This document shows positions 21,056 to 32,189 of a stretch of 64,000 nt of DNA, piece after piece; position 1 is the stretch's first letter; each line of letters opens with the position of its first letter. The translations under genes and the position numbers were made by a program. The stretch spans positions 17,713,479 to 17,777,478 of the forward strand of contig OX637336.1 in NCBI GenBank assembly GCA_951799405.1. Reading direction: 5' to 3'. The notes under the pieces are model-generated. The model was not told the origin of the DNA. It searched no databases and worked only from the letters and a program-made list of their open reading frames with translations. The DNA comes from Agapetus fuscipes (taxonomy: Eukaryota; Arthropoda; Insecta; Trichoptera; Glossosomatidae).

Positions 21056-21239
21056 CTGTGTTGATCCATACCTGAGCTAAGTTCCTGTGGTGTGTGCCGT
21101 AGGTAGATGCTTCCAAAGCAGCTGACTGCTATGTATGTGTACATATGTGAATATAGATGTGACTATAGCCTGTTGGTATCAAAAGTTATGCAGTGATAAG
21201 GCACAATGGCTTCCTAGTTAGTTTTAATAACTGCTGAAA

Positions 21240-21640
21240 AATGTCCACCAGTTGTTAAAAACTTAAAATGATTCTGGGCAAAGTTTAGCTAGTCACTTCA
21301 ACACTCTGCAAGGAATGGCGCCGGAGTACTTGCAGGAACTAGTGCACCCAAAGGATATACAGGAGAGAGGACTGATGCTGCGCTCGGCAGAGAGGGGCTT
21401 CAAAACGTTGGTGAGCGAGCCAACCAGGAGATTAACCACTGTGTTCGGCAATCGTGCGTTTGCTGTTGCGGGTCTCTCTTCGTGGAACCAGCTGCCACCA
21501 GAAGTTCGAGCATCGAAATCCAGGGAAAACCTCAAAACATCCCTCAAGACACACTACTTCCCAGCGCTAGCACAGCAAGCGCCCTTGGAGTGACAATCTT
21601 CACGAAACGGCGCTATATTGAATCATGTTTCACCTTTTAC
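21240..21640 (+). pseudogene. L2/CR1-like LINE 3' end
   Basis: The frame at 21315-21593 encodes 92 residues: APEYLQELVHP, RGLMLRSAERG, VFGNRAFAVAGLSSWNQLPP and LKTSLKTHYFPALAQQAPLE. This is the C-terminal tail of an L2/CR1-type LINE protein. The UTR contains CACGAAACGGCGCTAT, as at 10468-10715, and so belongs to the same subfamily. 5'-truncated. Confidence 0.85.
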
Positions 21641-21929
21641 GCAGTTCCACCCTAGTAGACGTTTTGTTTCATTTCGTAGCTTGCAAATTTTGAAGTTATT
21701 CCTCAAAACCAGAAGGCTAGGGCTCGATCCCCGCCAAGGGTTTCAGACATATGCTTTGTGAATCACAGATCCAATAATCTAAATCAATGAAAATAGCAAA
21801 TAGGAGATTTGAAATGATGTTGGCTCTTTCTTTCGGAAATAAAATGAATGCGAATCTAAGCTGCACATTTATGTGTACCTACAGCTTATTGCCGGGATTT
21901 TTTGGAGGGTAACATTTGGCGTGTGGAAC

Positions 21930-22165
21930 CTATTTATTTTCACATGTGAAAGAGAAGCTTTACACCAATCACCTTTTTTTAAGTACAGGCTTCTTTGCTT
22001 CTAATGAATAGCTTGAATTTTTTTTTGTAAAGACTAAGTTTACCTTACTATGCCTACTATGATTTGGGTAGAAATAAAAAAACCGAGTCCAAAAATCGCG
22101 TCTGATAAGTACCCTTGTGGAATCGAATCCTAGCTTTAGTGCTTTGAACGCAAGAGCTATCGTTT
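21930..22165 (-). repeat. SINE-A, old and diverged
   Basis: Order of segments follows SINE-A on the minus strand: degenerate tRNA head near 22165, B-box-like CTAGGATTCGATTCCACAAG, then ATTTCTACCCAAATC and AGTCTTTACA segments, then AAAGCTTCTC near 21955. Much older than the copies at 32880 and 55658. Confidence 0.5.
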
Positions 22166-22221
22166 AAAGCGAAAATTCATGCATGTTTACCCAGATCAAT
22201 AACCATGGTTTCCTTAAAGCT

Positions 22222-22455
22222 TACAGGTTGGTATGAGGCTGACCATCCATACTGTAAAAAATGCTTCACTTGTCACCAATGTCACCGCTGCTTCAGGGAA
22301 GATCGGCAAGTTGCAGGGCTTATGTTCATTTGAGATTGGATTTTTATGTTGTAAGTCCACATGCGGCATGTTAAATTGCGAACTTATACGTGTCTGCTTG
22401 TAGGATTGCCTTTAATATGAATCTTTAATATAGTATTTCTTTGCAACTTAGATTA
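22222..22455 (+). repeat. D element, full length
   Basis: Plus orientation, with all characteristic blocks and small indels. Confidence 0.8.
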
Positions 22456-22469
22456 TTACTATTATTACA

Positions 22470-22565
22470 GCAGCAGGGTCTTGTTTGATCAATTAACGTT
22501 CTCGTAGAGAGCTCTTGAGGTGTAATTCACCATAAAACGACACTCGTACTAAAGGAATAAATACA
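22470..22565 (+). repeat. SINE-C 3' end
   Basis: Contains AGCAGGGTCTTG and the terminal GAGCTCTTGAGGTGTAATTC..AAAACGACACTC block, which resembles both SINE-C (28300-28555) and the L2-like LINE UTR at 17336-17390. The region 22566-22974 is AT-rich with nothing recognised. Confidence 0.6.
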
Positions 22566-22974
22566 ATAAAGACATACTAAAAAAAAAATCTGATCTTCAA
22601 TTCATTTATTTCTACTTAAACATTTTTAATACAATTCTCACCCTTTCATCCTAACAATAATCGAATATATTTTTTAAGTACATTATCCCTTTAGAAAAAA
22701 ATAACATTATCCGGTTCTTTATGTCCTTAGTTTTCTTTTCAAATACGAATCTTTTAAAATCGAATCATTTATCTCAGAGGCTCTCCAAGTCTTATGCCTC
22801 GTGAACCTCCTCCCGGTCTTTTGTTTGAAAACTTGATTCATCTCCCTTATACTAATATTAAAATTAATTGAAGTCATTGAAAAAAAATACATTTAAATTA
22901 TTTGCGTCCGGTACCCTTAGTACGAGTTGCAAAACTTGAGTAATGTAAAGTTTACGGCAATTATTTTTACTTAT

Positions 22975-23222
22975 ACTTATAGGTTGGTATGCGGCTGACC
23001 ACCCATACTGTAAAAAAAATGGTTCACTTTTCCAATGTCACCCCTGTTTCAGGGAAGGACGGCAAGAGTTGCAGGGCTTATGTTCATTTGAGATTGGGTT
23101 TTTATATTGCAGGTCCACATGCGGCATGTGTTAGCGCGAAATTATACATGTCTGCTTGTGGGAATGCATTTAATATAAATCTTAAATGATATATATCTTT
23201 GCAGCTTAGATTAGATTAGATA
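22975..23222 (+). repeat. D element, full length
   Basis: Clear plus-oriented copy ending GCTTAGATTAGATTAGATAA. Confidence 0.85.
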
Positions 23223-23417
23223 AGATTAGATGAAAGAGTGATTTCCCCCAAAATCTAACGTTTTTGTTTGTTTGAACTTGATTTTATTCATCACTGTAAC
23301 TCTTTTGCTAAGACCATAAAGTGTAAGAAACAAAAACGGCAGATTTTGTGGAGCAATCACTCTTTAATATTTTCCGTAAACTTTACTTTTCTCAAGTTTT
23401 GCAACTCGTACTAAGGG

Positions 23418-23732
23418 TACGGTTGATAGCTCAGTTGGTAGAATGCTTGCATTCCATGCCGAGAGCAAGGGTTCGATCCCCTCTAAGGGTGTCAGAAATG
23501 ATTTCCCGTTTTTATATATGTATATTTCTAACTCAAAATAAAATGCAAGCAAGGCTTACTCACCCTTCACAAGAAATGAGTACCAACTAGGGGTAGGAAG
23601 CTGGGAAACCCCCATTTCAACTGAAGTGGTTGGTCTGTAAAATAAATTCGGTTCACTCGCCACATGCGACCCATTCGAGAAGAACGCGGCAATGAATTAC
23701 ACCATATATGTAGCTTAGTTGCGTTTTTCATC
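23418..23732 (+). repeat. SINE-A, full length
   Basis: tRNA-like head (GATAGCTCAGTTGGTAGAAT A-box; GGTTCGATCCC B-box), body with GAAATGATTTCCCG, and the 3' tail TATGTAGCTTAGTTGCGTTT. The neighbouring 23740-23960 has a 71-codon minus frame of no recognised family, and 23960-24380 shows nothing. Confidence 0.85.
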
Positions 23733-24384
23733 AAAACCGAGGATCATAACCTGCAAAATTCCTTTTTGACTACACGCAATCTTCCACATCTTTTCCTACA
23801 CTGAACAGAAGGTCTCGAGTACCTCTTGCTTTGATCTCGTGAGCCCTTGATTTTTATTTCCGTTTTCATGGACTCCCAGCATGTCGTAATGGATATTTTG
23901 GAAACCTCTGATAATATATCCTGTCGATCTTGTTTTTTTCCGAGGACTAACCATCCCATTACATGTAGATCATCCCCTTTGTCACAACACTTGATAATGA
24001 GGCCTGTGGAAGGGTGTTTTTTGTGAAGATCTGCTCTCTTTCATGCTCCTCTGATGCTCTGTGGGCAGGGCACACAGGATGGGCGGAAATCCAACACTGG
24101 AATAAGAGTTATTGAATTCAAACCAGTTTCCATAGATTTATGATGCGAAATGCTGCTCAATCTTTATTATGTGTGAGTGGTTTATTCAGTACAACTTGTA
24201 TTTAGTGAACAAGTGACTTATTAAGGTAACGCGGGTTTCTCATCTGAGTGCCCTTTTTTCTGTTTTCTTCAAAAGAAAACACTAAAAAATTGTGAAAATC
24301 CTGTAGCTTAGAACTTGTTTCTGAACAATTTCTAATAATTAGTTCACTTACTATGCTAAATTACACACAATAAAATATTGAACC

Positions 24385-24705
24385 AGGTCCATAGCTCAGT
24401 GCTTACATTCCGTGGCGAGAGCCCGGGCTCGAATCCCACCGACTGTGTCATAAATGATTTCCCGTTTCGGTGTGTATTTCAAAAATCTAAATAAAATACC
24501 GGCAAAGTTTACCTCAGCCTTCACAATAAATTAGTACCAGCCCCCTCAGGAGCTGGGAAACCCCCACTTCAACTGAAGTAGTTGACGTGAGGCCGGCCCC
24601 CTAACCTATAAAAATAATAGGTTCCACACTCCACATGCGAGATTCCTCGGGCGTAACGCGGCAAGAAGATACACTGTATATGTAACTTAGTTGCGTTTTT
24701 TGGCA
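24385..24705 (+). repeat. SINE-A, full length
   Basis: Head with a small A-box deletion, CGGGCTCGAATCCC B-box, body including CCCCCACTTCAACTGAAGTA, and tail TATGTAACTTAGTTGCGTTT. Confidence 0.85.
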
Positions 24706-25459
24706 CAGATCACATTAGATAAGATTGTGGCACACTTTGAGAAGCCCTGTCGTTCTTGTAGTATGTATGTACCTACCTACATGGAAGGGAATATTACCTG
24801 ATGTAAGTGCCTACTTAGTATTTCGCACTTGCATTTACATCGGGCTGAATGTGTGAAATAAATAAGCGTCAGACCAGGTGTAAATCCTGGATTATACACG
24901 CAGTGTAAATTACTCGGGGACCACTGTTACTGTTGCTCAAACGTCGTTAACCTTTGATACCCTGAGGACCTGTACTACACTATAAACTGTTAGGATGAAG
25001 TTTCGTTTAATTTAATAAACCTCCGTTTTAAATTTATTTCAGAAACTTGCTCACATATGGTTCACAGCTTAAATCTTTGTACTTCCTCTGCAAAACACTG
25101 TAATCTGTATTAATAGAATGGCTAAAAGCTAGTCTAGCATATACCAGACCATTCAAGAATTGTCTCGAACAGAAGCTTCGAGCAAATACGAGTAGGTACT
25201 ACATCCATCAAATACTTCTAGACACACATACACGGATACACCTACAACCTACAAGTTAGTAAAAGATACATAGACACACAATCATAGGTAAACATGCAAA
25301 GGCATAAACTCATACATTCGTTACAAAACGTAACGTTTTCTTGACTAATTGCTTGGTGGGAAAGTGACTACCTGTAGGGTAAAAATTGGGTTATCAGGGA
25401 GAGGTGGCAACAGTCTCATCTCTTATGTCCATCTGAGGTCAGCTTTTTTTGTAAAAATG
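24706..25459. other. No gene recognised
   Basis: Contains a possible very old D-like block around 25370-25440 (TATCAGGGAGAGGTGGCAAC), too diverged to call. Otherwise featureless. Confidence 0.35.
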
Positions 25460-25725
25460 CACATCGTCCCCTTAGTGCTGGTTCGTCTAATATCCAGCAG
25501 AGGTAAATTCACATGAGCAATGTTTGTATGTGTACTGGAACAATGTGTCTTATGAAAACTAGAAATTGATTTTGAATATTATAAACAGCTCTCACATTAC
25601 CGCGTTTAACGTTTCTTTCTTAGCTCAGATTGTGTAGAATGTGATTCTTAAGACAATTTCATTGAAAGATCATCTTTGAATCAAATGGTAGATAATCCAC
25701 TGAGGGGGACGATGTATCCTTGTAT
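25460..25725. mobile_element. MITE-H copy
   Basis: Shares its whole length with 38040-38278 (opposite orientation) and the split copy at 45985-46885. Ends are imperfect inverted repeats: CCTTAGTGCTGGTTCG at the left and ATAATCCACTGAGGG at the right. Non-coding, about 265 bp. Confidence 0.65.
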
Positions 25726-25839
25726 TTAAAGGAATCATTGAAAAAACACACTTAAGTGTTGCCATATTTCACAATTGCTGAGGGAGCTGCTCTGACTGAA
25801 GGTCCGAGAGAGGGTAGAATTTACTCTGTGTCTCACTGT

Positions 25840-26620
25840 ACTTACATAGGACCCTGAACAACACGGCACCCCCATATCTCGCTGAGCTATGTTCTGTTGA
25901 TAAGCCTTCAAAACGACCACTACGCTCTGCTCTCACTGCTGTCAACAAGGTCATAGTGCCGAAAAGAGCAAACACGTCAAATTTTGCAGACAGAAGCTTT
26001 GCGGTAGCCGGGCCATCTGCCTGGAACAATATTTTGTCCGTCAATGTTTATGAACCAATTCACTTAATGAATGTGAACTGAGTAAAGTATGTACGGTTGA
26101 AATGGCTTACCTGAGAGCAATGGCTGGAAAGACACTGAATGATAGAGTACGTAATGATTGGGTGATGAACGAGTGTGGTATAAAAGAGAATATGAGAATG
26201 AAAGTACAGAAAAGTATGATGAGATGGTTCGGACATCTCGAAAGAATGGATGATGAACGACTAACGAAGAAAGTGTACAAAGGAAATGTCAGAGGAAAGC
26301 GCGGAAGGGGAAGGCCGAGGAAAGAATGGTTAGACCAAATAGGTGAGATTGCGAAAGAATGGAACCTGCAGAGTGAGAATAAGAGAAGAGTATGTATGAA
26401 AAAGGTGATGAATATTGAGGAAATGAAAGTGGTTTGTAAGGACAGAAAAAATTGGAGACGCATCTGCGGAGGTACCGGCCACCCCTAGTGGAACGGCGGC
26501 AGGATACAGTCACCACTACAGAAAAGGAATGAGGACATTGCTGTTTTCACGAAGCCATGGCGCTCTTGAAATGGCTCTAGACCATTAAATGGAGCTATAG
26601 GAAACAAATCATCCATCATC
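25840..26620 (+). pseudogene. L2/CR1-like LINE 3' end, split by an RTE-like LINE
   Basis: The plus strand encodes YLAELCSVDKPSKRPLRSAL and NFADRSFAVAGPSAWNN at 25850-26035, matching the copy at 13045-13345. The remaining tail (ACAGAAAAGGAATGAGGACA through GACCATTAAATGG) resumes at 26510. The RTE-like LINE lies between, so this L2 copy is older than that insertion. Confidence 0.8.
26058..26510 (+). mobile_element. 5'-truncated RTE-like LINE nested in an L2 LINE
   Basis: An uninterrupted frame to 26488 encodes the LINE C-terminus: CELSKVCTVEMAYLRAMAGK, MMRWFGHLERMDDERLTKKV, RGRPRKEWLDQI, and an end CGGTGHP. The motif RWFGHLERMDDERL is typical of the region after reverse transcriptase in RTE-like insect LINEs. 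The UTR is short and the TACAGT tail follows. Nearly identical in protein to the copy at 34885-35450, so the subfamily spread recently. Confidence 0.85.
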
Positions 26621-27131
26621 AATCAATTAAGAACCCTCGAATTAGATGTAAGATTTCTTGCTCGAGAAGTAGAGGCTCTGCCATTTGAGCTATCGAAGTG
26701 TATCTCTATTTTGAATTCATCGTGTATTTTATTTCGCTATCTCGAGAGTGAAGTATTTAATGCTTTATATACGTAGATATTTTATAAGTTATAGCATATT
26801 ACATGAGCCGGCTTCTAGTTAGTCGACAAATCTATTCAAATTATATTATTCAATATTCATGCGGTAACCCCTGAACGACCAAAATCACTAAGATCATTTT
26901 TCACCTCAAACTATACATAATTATTTTCATAGGTTCACCCAATGTGTTAAAATTGAATATTTCTTGTTAAGAGTTGGTACTGTATAGAAACGATCAAGCT
27001 CGTAGAGGTCCCAGGGATCACCAATTTAAGGCTTTAAATTTTCATTATGTATATAATATATTTTGTACATTTTTAATTTATTATTTTACTTAGTGATTGT
27101 TTCATGTAATTAATTATTTGCGTTACTTGAT
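26621..27131. other. No gene recognised
   Basis: AT-rich sequence with a weak tRNA-like patch near 26650-26700 and nothing else. Confidence 0.35.
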
Positions 27132-27350
27132 TAATAGGTTCGTATGAAGCTGACCGCACCCATACTTAAATGGTTCACTCTGCCAATGTCACCCCTGTTT
27201 CAGGGAAGGTCGGCAAGAGGCTTATGTTCACTTGAGATTGGGTTTTTATGTTTTAAGACCGCATGCGACATGTGCAAGCACGAACTTATAGATATCTGCT
27301 TGTGGGATTGCATGTAACATGTATCTTAAATGTGATATATCTTTGCAACG
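27132..27350 (+). repeat. D element
   Basis: Near full-length plus copy with small deletions. A second, truncated D head (27380-27470) follows in the same direction, so two insertions lie in tandem. Confidence 0.75.
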
Positions 27351-27959
27351 ATTATAGACCAATGGACTCTTTTTTAAGACTTGTTGGTATGAGGCTGACC
27401 GCACATACTGTAAAAAATGGTTCATTTTGCCAATGCCTCCCGTGTTTTTAGGGAAGGTCGGCGAAAGATATCAAAGTAATTTATAAAGACACAGTTACAT
27501 CGTTAAATTTTAAAATTCCGTATAAATCTTTCCTACGAACTGAGTGAGATAGTTTAATGGTGCGGTCGCTTGCGTGTTGAACTTCAGCGATAAAGTCGTG
27601 AGCTGGAGTCTCGGCTGCCACAAAGTATTATAACGGGTGTATCTGGCTCCGTTAGGCTAGGTGGCCCAGCGCAACGGCCGCTACAGGCACAGGCACACAG
27701 ACACACACAAAACACTTGTAAGTACTAATCAGCTGGGGACAGGGAAATCACTGCTTTCATTCGATACTCTATCATTTCAGACAAATTCATCATCAGGAGA
27801 CACATCCTTGCTCGGCATATGGCAAGGATTTATACACGTGTCTGCTTTTGTGTATGCACGAAATGTGAATCTGAAATCATGGTATTTCTTTACAACTTAA
27901 ATTTCAGAATACAGGTAGAGTCAGGTAATGCACTTACTTACTTTATTAAAAAAAAAATT

Positions 27960-28310
27960 GGCTGATTTATTTGGTGAGCGCTGTTTTTATGTGTATTACA
28001 CCTCAAGAGCCCTCTGCGAGCTAGGTCGTCGCTGTAGAAAGCGCCAATTCTCAAGCAAGACCCAGTTGCTGTAAGGCTGGATGGACCTTTTGATGACCGG
28101 TCTTTGGTAAAGGTTTATGAATTTTTCAACTTAGCGAAGAGCACATTTTGGAAATATAAATGGTATATTTTGTGCTCCGCCGGGATTCGAATCCATAACC
28201 TTCCATTTACGAGTCCAATTTTACTAGAGCTACACTGCAGCTATTTACAGAGCTATACTGCAGAGCTACAATTTTACGAGTCCCAAGTGTTGCCACTGGA
28301 CTACGGACCG
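27960..28310 (-). repeat. SINE-C, left half of a head-to-head pair
   Basis: In element sense: tRNA-like head (CTTCCATTTACGAGTC region with GGTTATGGATTCGAATCCC B-box), GCTCTTCGCTAAGTTG, AAACCTTTACCAAAGACCGG, CTTGAGAATTGGCGCTTTC, and a tail GAGGGCTCTTGAGGTGTAAT..AAAAACAGCGCTCACC. It is followed head to head by another copy, giving a 600-bp inverted repeat. Between 27470 and 27960 only a weak tRNA-like patch (27540-27620) is seen. Confidence 0.85.
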
Positions 28311-28555
28311 GTCCGTAGTCCAGTGGCAACACTTCGGACTCGTAAATGGAAGGTTGTGGATTCGGATCATGCTCTTCGCTGAGTTGAAAAATTCATAAAC
28401 CTTTACCAAAGACCGGTCACTGAAAGGTCCATCCAACCTTACAACAACTGGGTCTTGCTTGAGAATTGGCGCTTTCTACAGCGACGACCAAGCTCGCAGA
28501 AGGCTCTTGACGTGTGATACACACAAAAACAACGCTCACCAAAAAAATCATCCTA
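28300..28555 (+). repeat. SINE-C, right half of a head-to-head pair
   Basis: Complete plus copy: A-box CCGTAGTCCAGTGGCAACAC, B-box-like GGTTGTGGATTCGGATC, body as in the left copy, tail GGCTCTTGACGTGTGATACA then CAAAAACAACGCTCACC. The tail resembles the 3' UTR of the L2-like LINE at 16913-17413. Confidence 0.85.
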
Positions 28556-28869
28556 ATATTATTATCATTACGGACCGGTCTGCGTGTGTGGATATCATGT
28601 TACAATAATCACGTATAGATGTGTGTACACATTGACAATGCATGGGAACCAGACCTACAATTCTGTCTTCAATTTCCGGCCATTGGAAACCACCGCTCAT
28701 CTATCTATATCCATCTATACACTTACAATATACCACAGTGTCAACTCATCAGCAGACCAAGTACTCGCATACACCTCACAGTCAATCTCAGTGATAGCGT
28801 TCTCCAAAAAATACACGGAAACTTAAAAACAGACGCTCTATTAAGGGTTTTACCTAAAAAAAATTAAGG

Positions 28870-29440
28870 ATTCCTGTGCGGGAGGCTCCCCAATCTTGAA
28901 AGTCTTGGGGGTCTATGTTATCCTGGAAGGGTGCCGCAGAGGTGTTGCTTGAGTTGTTGCTTCTGTCGTGAGGCGCTGCAAGGAAGTGGCGATTGATGTT
29001 GGTTTTGAATAAAACCGGATTAAATTGGGAAGGGAACACAGATCATTCCATAAACGGGCAGTTTGGCAAAAGAATGAGTCATGAAAACGCCAAGTTCTCA
29101 TAGTTTTGAGATCGACTGAATGAGAGTCGTACTACGAGTTTCCCTTTCTGAAATGCGAGGGGGAGGGATTAATGAATACCAACTTTTCTTCTGTGCCGGA
29201 GCGGCTGCAGATCGGATGTCAGAAAAGGATCATTGATCAACCTCACTTTGCACAGAATCAAGTTGGTCACTCAACTTTTTGGACATACCACCCCAGAGAT
29301 GGCTGGCATACTCGATAATGGGGCGGATTTGGGATTTATACAGAGTCAATCACTGGGTTGAAGTAAAAAACCTACGGGCTCTGTATAATATGCCGAGTCG
29401 CCGGAAAGCGGAAGTTGTGCGAGACTCAATAGCATCATGG
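28870..29440 (-). pseudogene. Degraded R1/Jockey-like LINE C-terminus
   Basis: Minus-strand pieces include LYKSQIRPIIEYASHLWGGM, LDSVQSEVDQ, RTWRFHDSFFCQTARLWNDL and LFKTNINRHFLAAP. In this order they match the thumb and C-terminal region of a LINE type common in insects (IRP..EYASHLW, then RT.R...SF...TARLWN.LP). Several frameshifts separate them, so it is a dead copy. Confidence 0.8.
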
Positions 29441-29518
29441 TATTTTAACTCTGATGATAGAGAAGCACCGAGACACACCGAGACACCGACACACATATAT
29501 TTAATAAACGCATTTAAA

Positions 29519-29687
29519 TTACAAATGATAAGAGAGCGCCGTTTTTGTGTATGTCACACCTCAAGGGCCCTCTCCGATCACGGATAAGACCTTTTAAAAA
29601 TGTGTGCCTTGAGTGCTCCACAAAATAGACCCACAGTTTTAGAGTTCTTCACTCCCGGTGGCAGTCTGTTCCACTCCACAGGACCCG
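29519..29687 (-). pseudogene. L2/CR1-like LINE 3' end
   Basis: Encodes VEWNRLPPGVKN, LKAHIFKRSYP and a stop, then the UTR GAGGGCCCTTGAGGTGTGAC and AAAAACGGCGCTCTC. Same subfamily as 16913-17413 but minus-oriented and shorter. Confidence 0.85.
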
Positions 29688-29785
29688 CAACACTTTTACC
29701 GACTTTCCCTGAAACAGGGGTGACATTGACAAAGTGAAACATTTTTTACAGAATGTGTGGTCAGCCTCATAACAACCTATAAGTC
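29688..29785 (-). repeat. D element, 5' end fragment
   Basis: Head of D only, abutting the LINE fragment on its left. Confidence 0.7.
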
Positions 29786-29825
29786 ATTATTGTTTTTATT
29801 CCTCCAGTGTCAAAAATCATTAGGT

Positions 29826-30075
29826 TTGCATCGGTCAGGTCAGATAGCTTAGTTGGTAGAGAGCTGCATTCCATGCCGAGAGCCCGGGTGCGAATCCCAC
29901 CGAGGATGTCAAAAATGATTTCCCGTGTGTGTATTAATTTCAAAATCCAAAATAAAATACCGGTAAGGTTTACTCAGCCATCCCAAGAAATGAGTACCAG
30001 CCCCCTCAGGATCTGGGAAACCTCCACTTCAACTGAAGGGCTTGGCGTGAGACCTTTACCTGTAATAGGTGAAAC
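29826..30075 (+). repeat. SINE-A, 3'-truncated
   Basis: tRNA head GATAGCTTAGTTGGTAGAG with B-box GGTGCGAATCCC; body to CCTCCACTTCAACTGAAGG; then diverges. 30076-30379 shows nothing. Confidence 0.8.
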
Positions 30076-30379
30076 GGAAATATTTATGGCTGGCGCGTGC
30101 ATAGGGTATAGGCAAACACACTTCACAATAAGTATTTTTCACCCATTCCTTTAAAATAACCATCTGAAATTGACTGAATTGCTAACGATGGCTCCAATCG
30201 AATTTAAATTTTGAATTTTGAATTTTAAATCTGAATATCAAGATTAAATGTTTTTTTACCATATATTGCCTACCTGTTAAGCGCATGTGCCTGTATGGGA
30301 TGCACGCCCCTGATTAATATGGCACTTTAGAAAAGGAACCCAAATCTCAGATCCCTGAAAGCAACTCTCCAGTGTCAAA

Positions 30380-30475
30380 AATCATTATTTCTGCTGTACA
30401 TAATGGTGATTCGAACCAGCTACCTTTCATCGACTAGTCTGGAGCAATAACTACTAGACTACGGACAAAAATTCA
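30380..30475 (-). repeat. tRNA-like SINE head
   Basis: Minus strand GTCCGTAGTCTAGTAGTTAT (A-box) and GGTAGCTGGTTCGAATCACC (B-box) indicate a SINE-C-like head. No body follows. The region 30476-30885 holds nothing recognised. Confidence 0.5.
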
Positions 30476-30885
30476 ATACAGTCATATAACACTCTACTTT
30501 GTTAAGCAGACTACACGGTGTCCAAGTAATTTATTGCACGTCAGTATTTATAGCACCTTCAAAAACTTAAATAATAAAACGCGTGCATAAATTATACAAG
30601 AAAACTTGAGAGTAAAAGTAAGGAAATTATTGTTTCCTTTTATTTGTTTTAAATCTGAATAGAATCATTGTTTTAAGTAGAAAATACTTGAAGACAAAAG
30701 TACGTTTGATTTATGACAGATCTTGACGAGATGACTGTCTTTTATCTTAAAGAATTTGACGTATTTATTGTCATTCTATGCATAAAAGATTTGGTATTAC
30801 ACTCAACAGCCTTTTGTTTAGATCCCATATCCCAAGAAAAAGGTACATCTTTGTTTTGCTTTGCCTACCTTTCTTTTTGTGACTC

Positions 30886-31320
30886 AGTGGTTCTCAACCT
30901 GTGGTCCGCGAGAGCTTCGATATTAGGGTATCGCCGTCAAATTTGTACCTTTTATCTTGTGCGTGTGTCGCCTAATGATTTTTAGTGTTTTCATAAAAAC
31001 TGGTGATGTCTACTGAATTCTAGATTTATTAGAGTAAAGTATTTGAAAAGCGTATCGAAATACAAAAAAAATCTGCAAAAAGCATGAAGTGGCGATGTAA
31101 TTAAAAAATAAAACAAAATCGCCTTTTTTCCATTCACATACAACATGTCCCATGTCACATACAAAATAAATAAAACGCAACTAAGCTACACATATAGCGT
31201 AACTTCTTGCCGCGTTATCCCCGAAGGGGTCGCAACACTGAAAATCATTAGGCGACACACGCACAAGACAAAAGGTACAATTTTCGACAGCGATACCCAT
31301 TACCCCGCAGGAGCTGTCAT
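30886..31320. mobile_element. hAT-like end with internal inverted repeat
   Basis: Starts CAGTGGTTCTCAACCTGTGG, a typical hAT terminus related to those at 55266 and 58395. A ~70-bp segment (30938-30990 region: GTACCTTTTATCTTGTGCGT and GTCGCCTAATGATTTTTAGT) is inverted at 31235-31300. No matching right terminus or duplication is visible, so the borders are uncertain. It contains a SINE-A tail at 31172-31238. Confidence 0.5.
31172..31238 (-). repeat. SINE-A 3' tail
   Basis: Minus-strand copy of the last 65 bp of SINE-A only (GGGATAACGCGGCAAGAAGT to TAGCTTAGTTGCGTTT). Confidence 0.75.
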
Positions 31321-31341
31321 ACTCACGCCTACATCAAAGAT

Positions 31342-31570
31342 CTATAATCTACGTTGCAGAGATATATTGACATTAAAGGCTCATATTTAATGCATGTCCA
31401 CAAGCAGGCACATGTAATTTCGCACTTACACATGCTGTATGTGTACAATCAAAATAAACCAAACCTCACATGAATATAAACCTTGCAACTCCTGCCACTT
31501 TTTTCTGAAACAGTGATGGAATTGGCAAAAGTGAACCAAGTTTTTACAGCCTCATACCAACCTATTAGTG
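31342..31570 (-). repeat. D element
   Basis: Near full-length minus copy; CATGCTGTATGTG in place of the usual palindrome. Confidence 0.75.
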
Positions 31571-31659
31571 AAGGAGCAAAGGTCGAAAAAAGGTTAAGAG
31601 CCACTGCTGTATTTGGAGTATAAACCTTTTTCTGTTTACCAAGAAATAAAATAATAGGT

Positions 31660-31905
31660 TTCAGTGGATAGCTCAGTACGTAGAACGCTTGCTTTCATAG
31701 CCAGGGTTCTAAGATTCGATTCTATCAAGGGTGTCTCACATGATTTCTTGTTTAGGTTTAGGTATAAAGGTTTACTCAGCTTTACAAAAAATGAAAACTA
31801 GTTCCTTCGGGAAGAGGACAGTTTCAAATAAAGTTGAAGGCATGAGGCTGACTTCCCTAATTGTGAAAATAAATATATTCCACACGCTAAATGCAACCTC
31901 AAAAA
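31660..31905 (+). repeat. SINE-A, diverged
   Basis: tRNA-like head (GATAGCTCAGTACGTAGAAC), degenerate B-box, TGATTTCTTGTTTAGG in place of the usual body, loss of the 3' tail. Confidence 0.65.
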
Positions 31906-31929
31906 GATTCCTTAATATGCCGCTTCTAT

Positions 31930-32185
31930 AATCTTAGCTGTAAAAACATGTTAACATCTAAGAATCACATTAAATATATGCCCACAGACAGGCGCATGTA
32001 GGTTAGCGCCTACACATTCTGTATATATGTCAATATGTGTGCATACAAATAAACAAAACCCCACATGAACATAAACATTGCAACTCCTGCCGCCTTTCCC
32101 TGTAACCGGGGAGGGATTGGCTAAAGTGAACCAATTTTTACAGCTCGGGGGGTCAGCCTCATACCAACCTATAAGTTAAGGAATT
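31930..32185 (-). repeat. D element, full length, diverged subtype
   Basis: Belongs with the next copy to a subtype having GCTCGGGGGGTCAG in place of the usual ATGGGTGGTCAG. Confidence 0.75.
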
Positions 32186-32189
32186 AATT

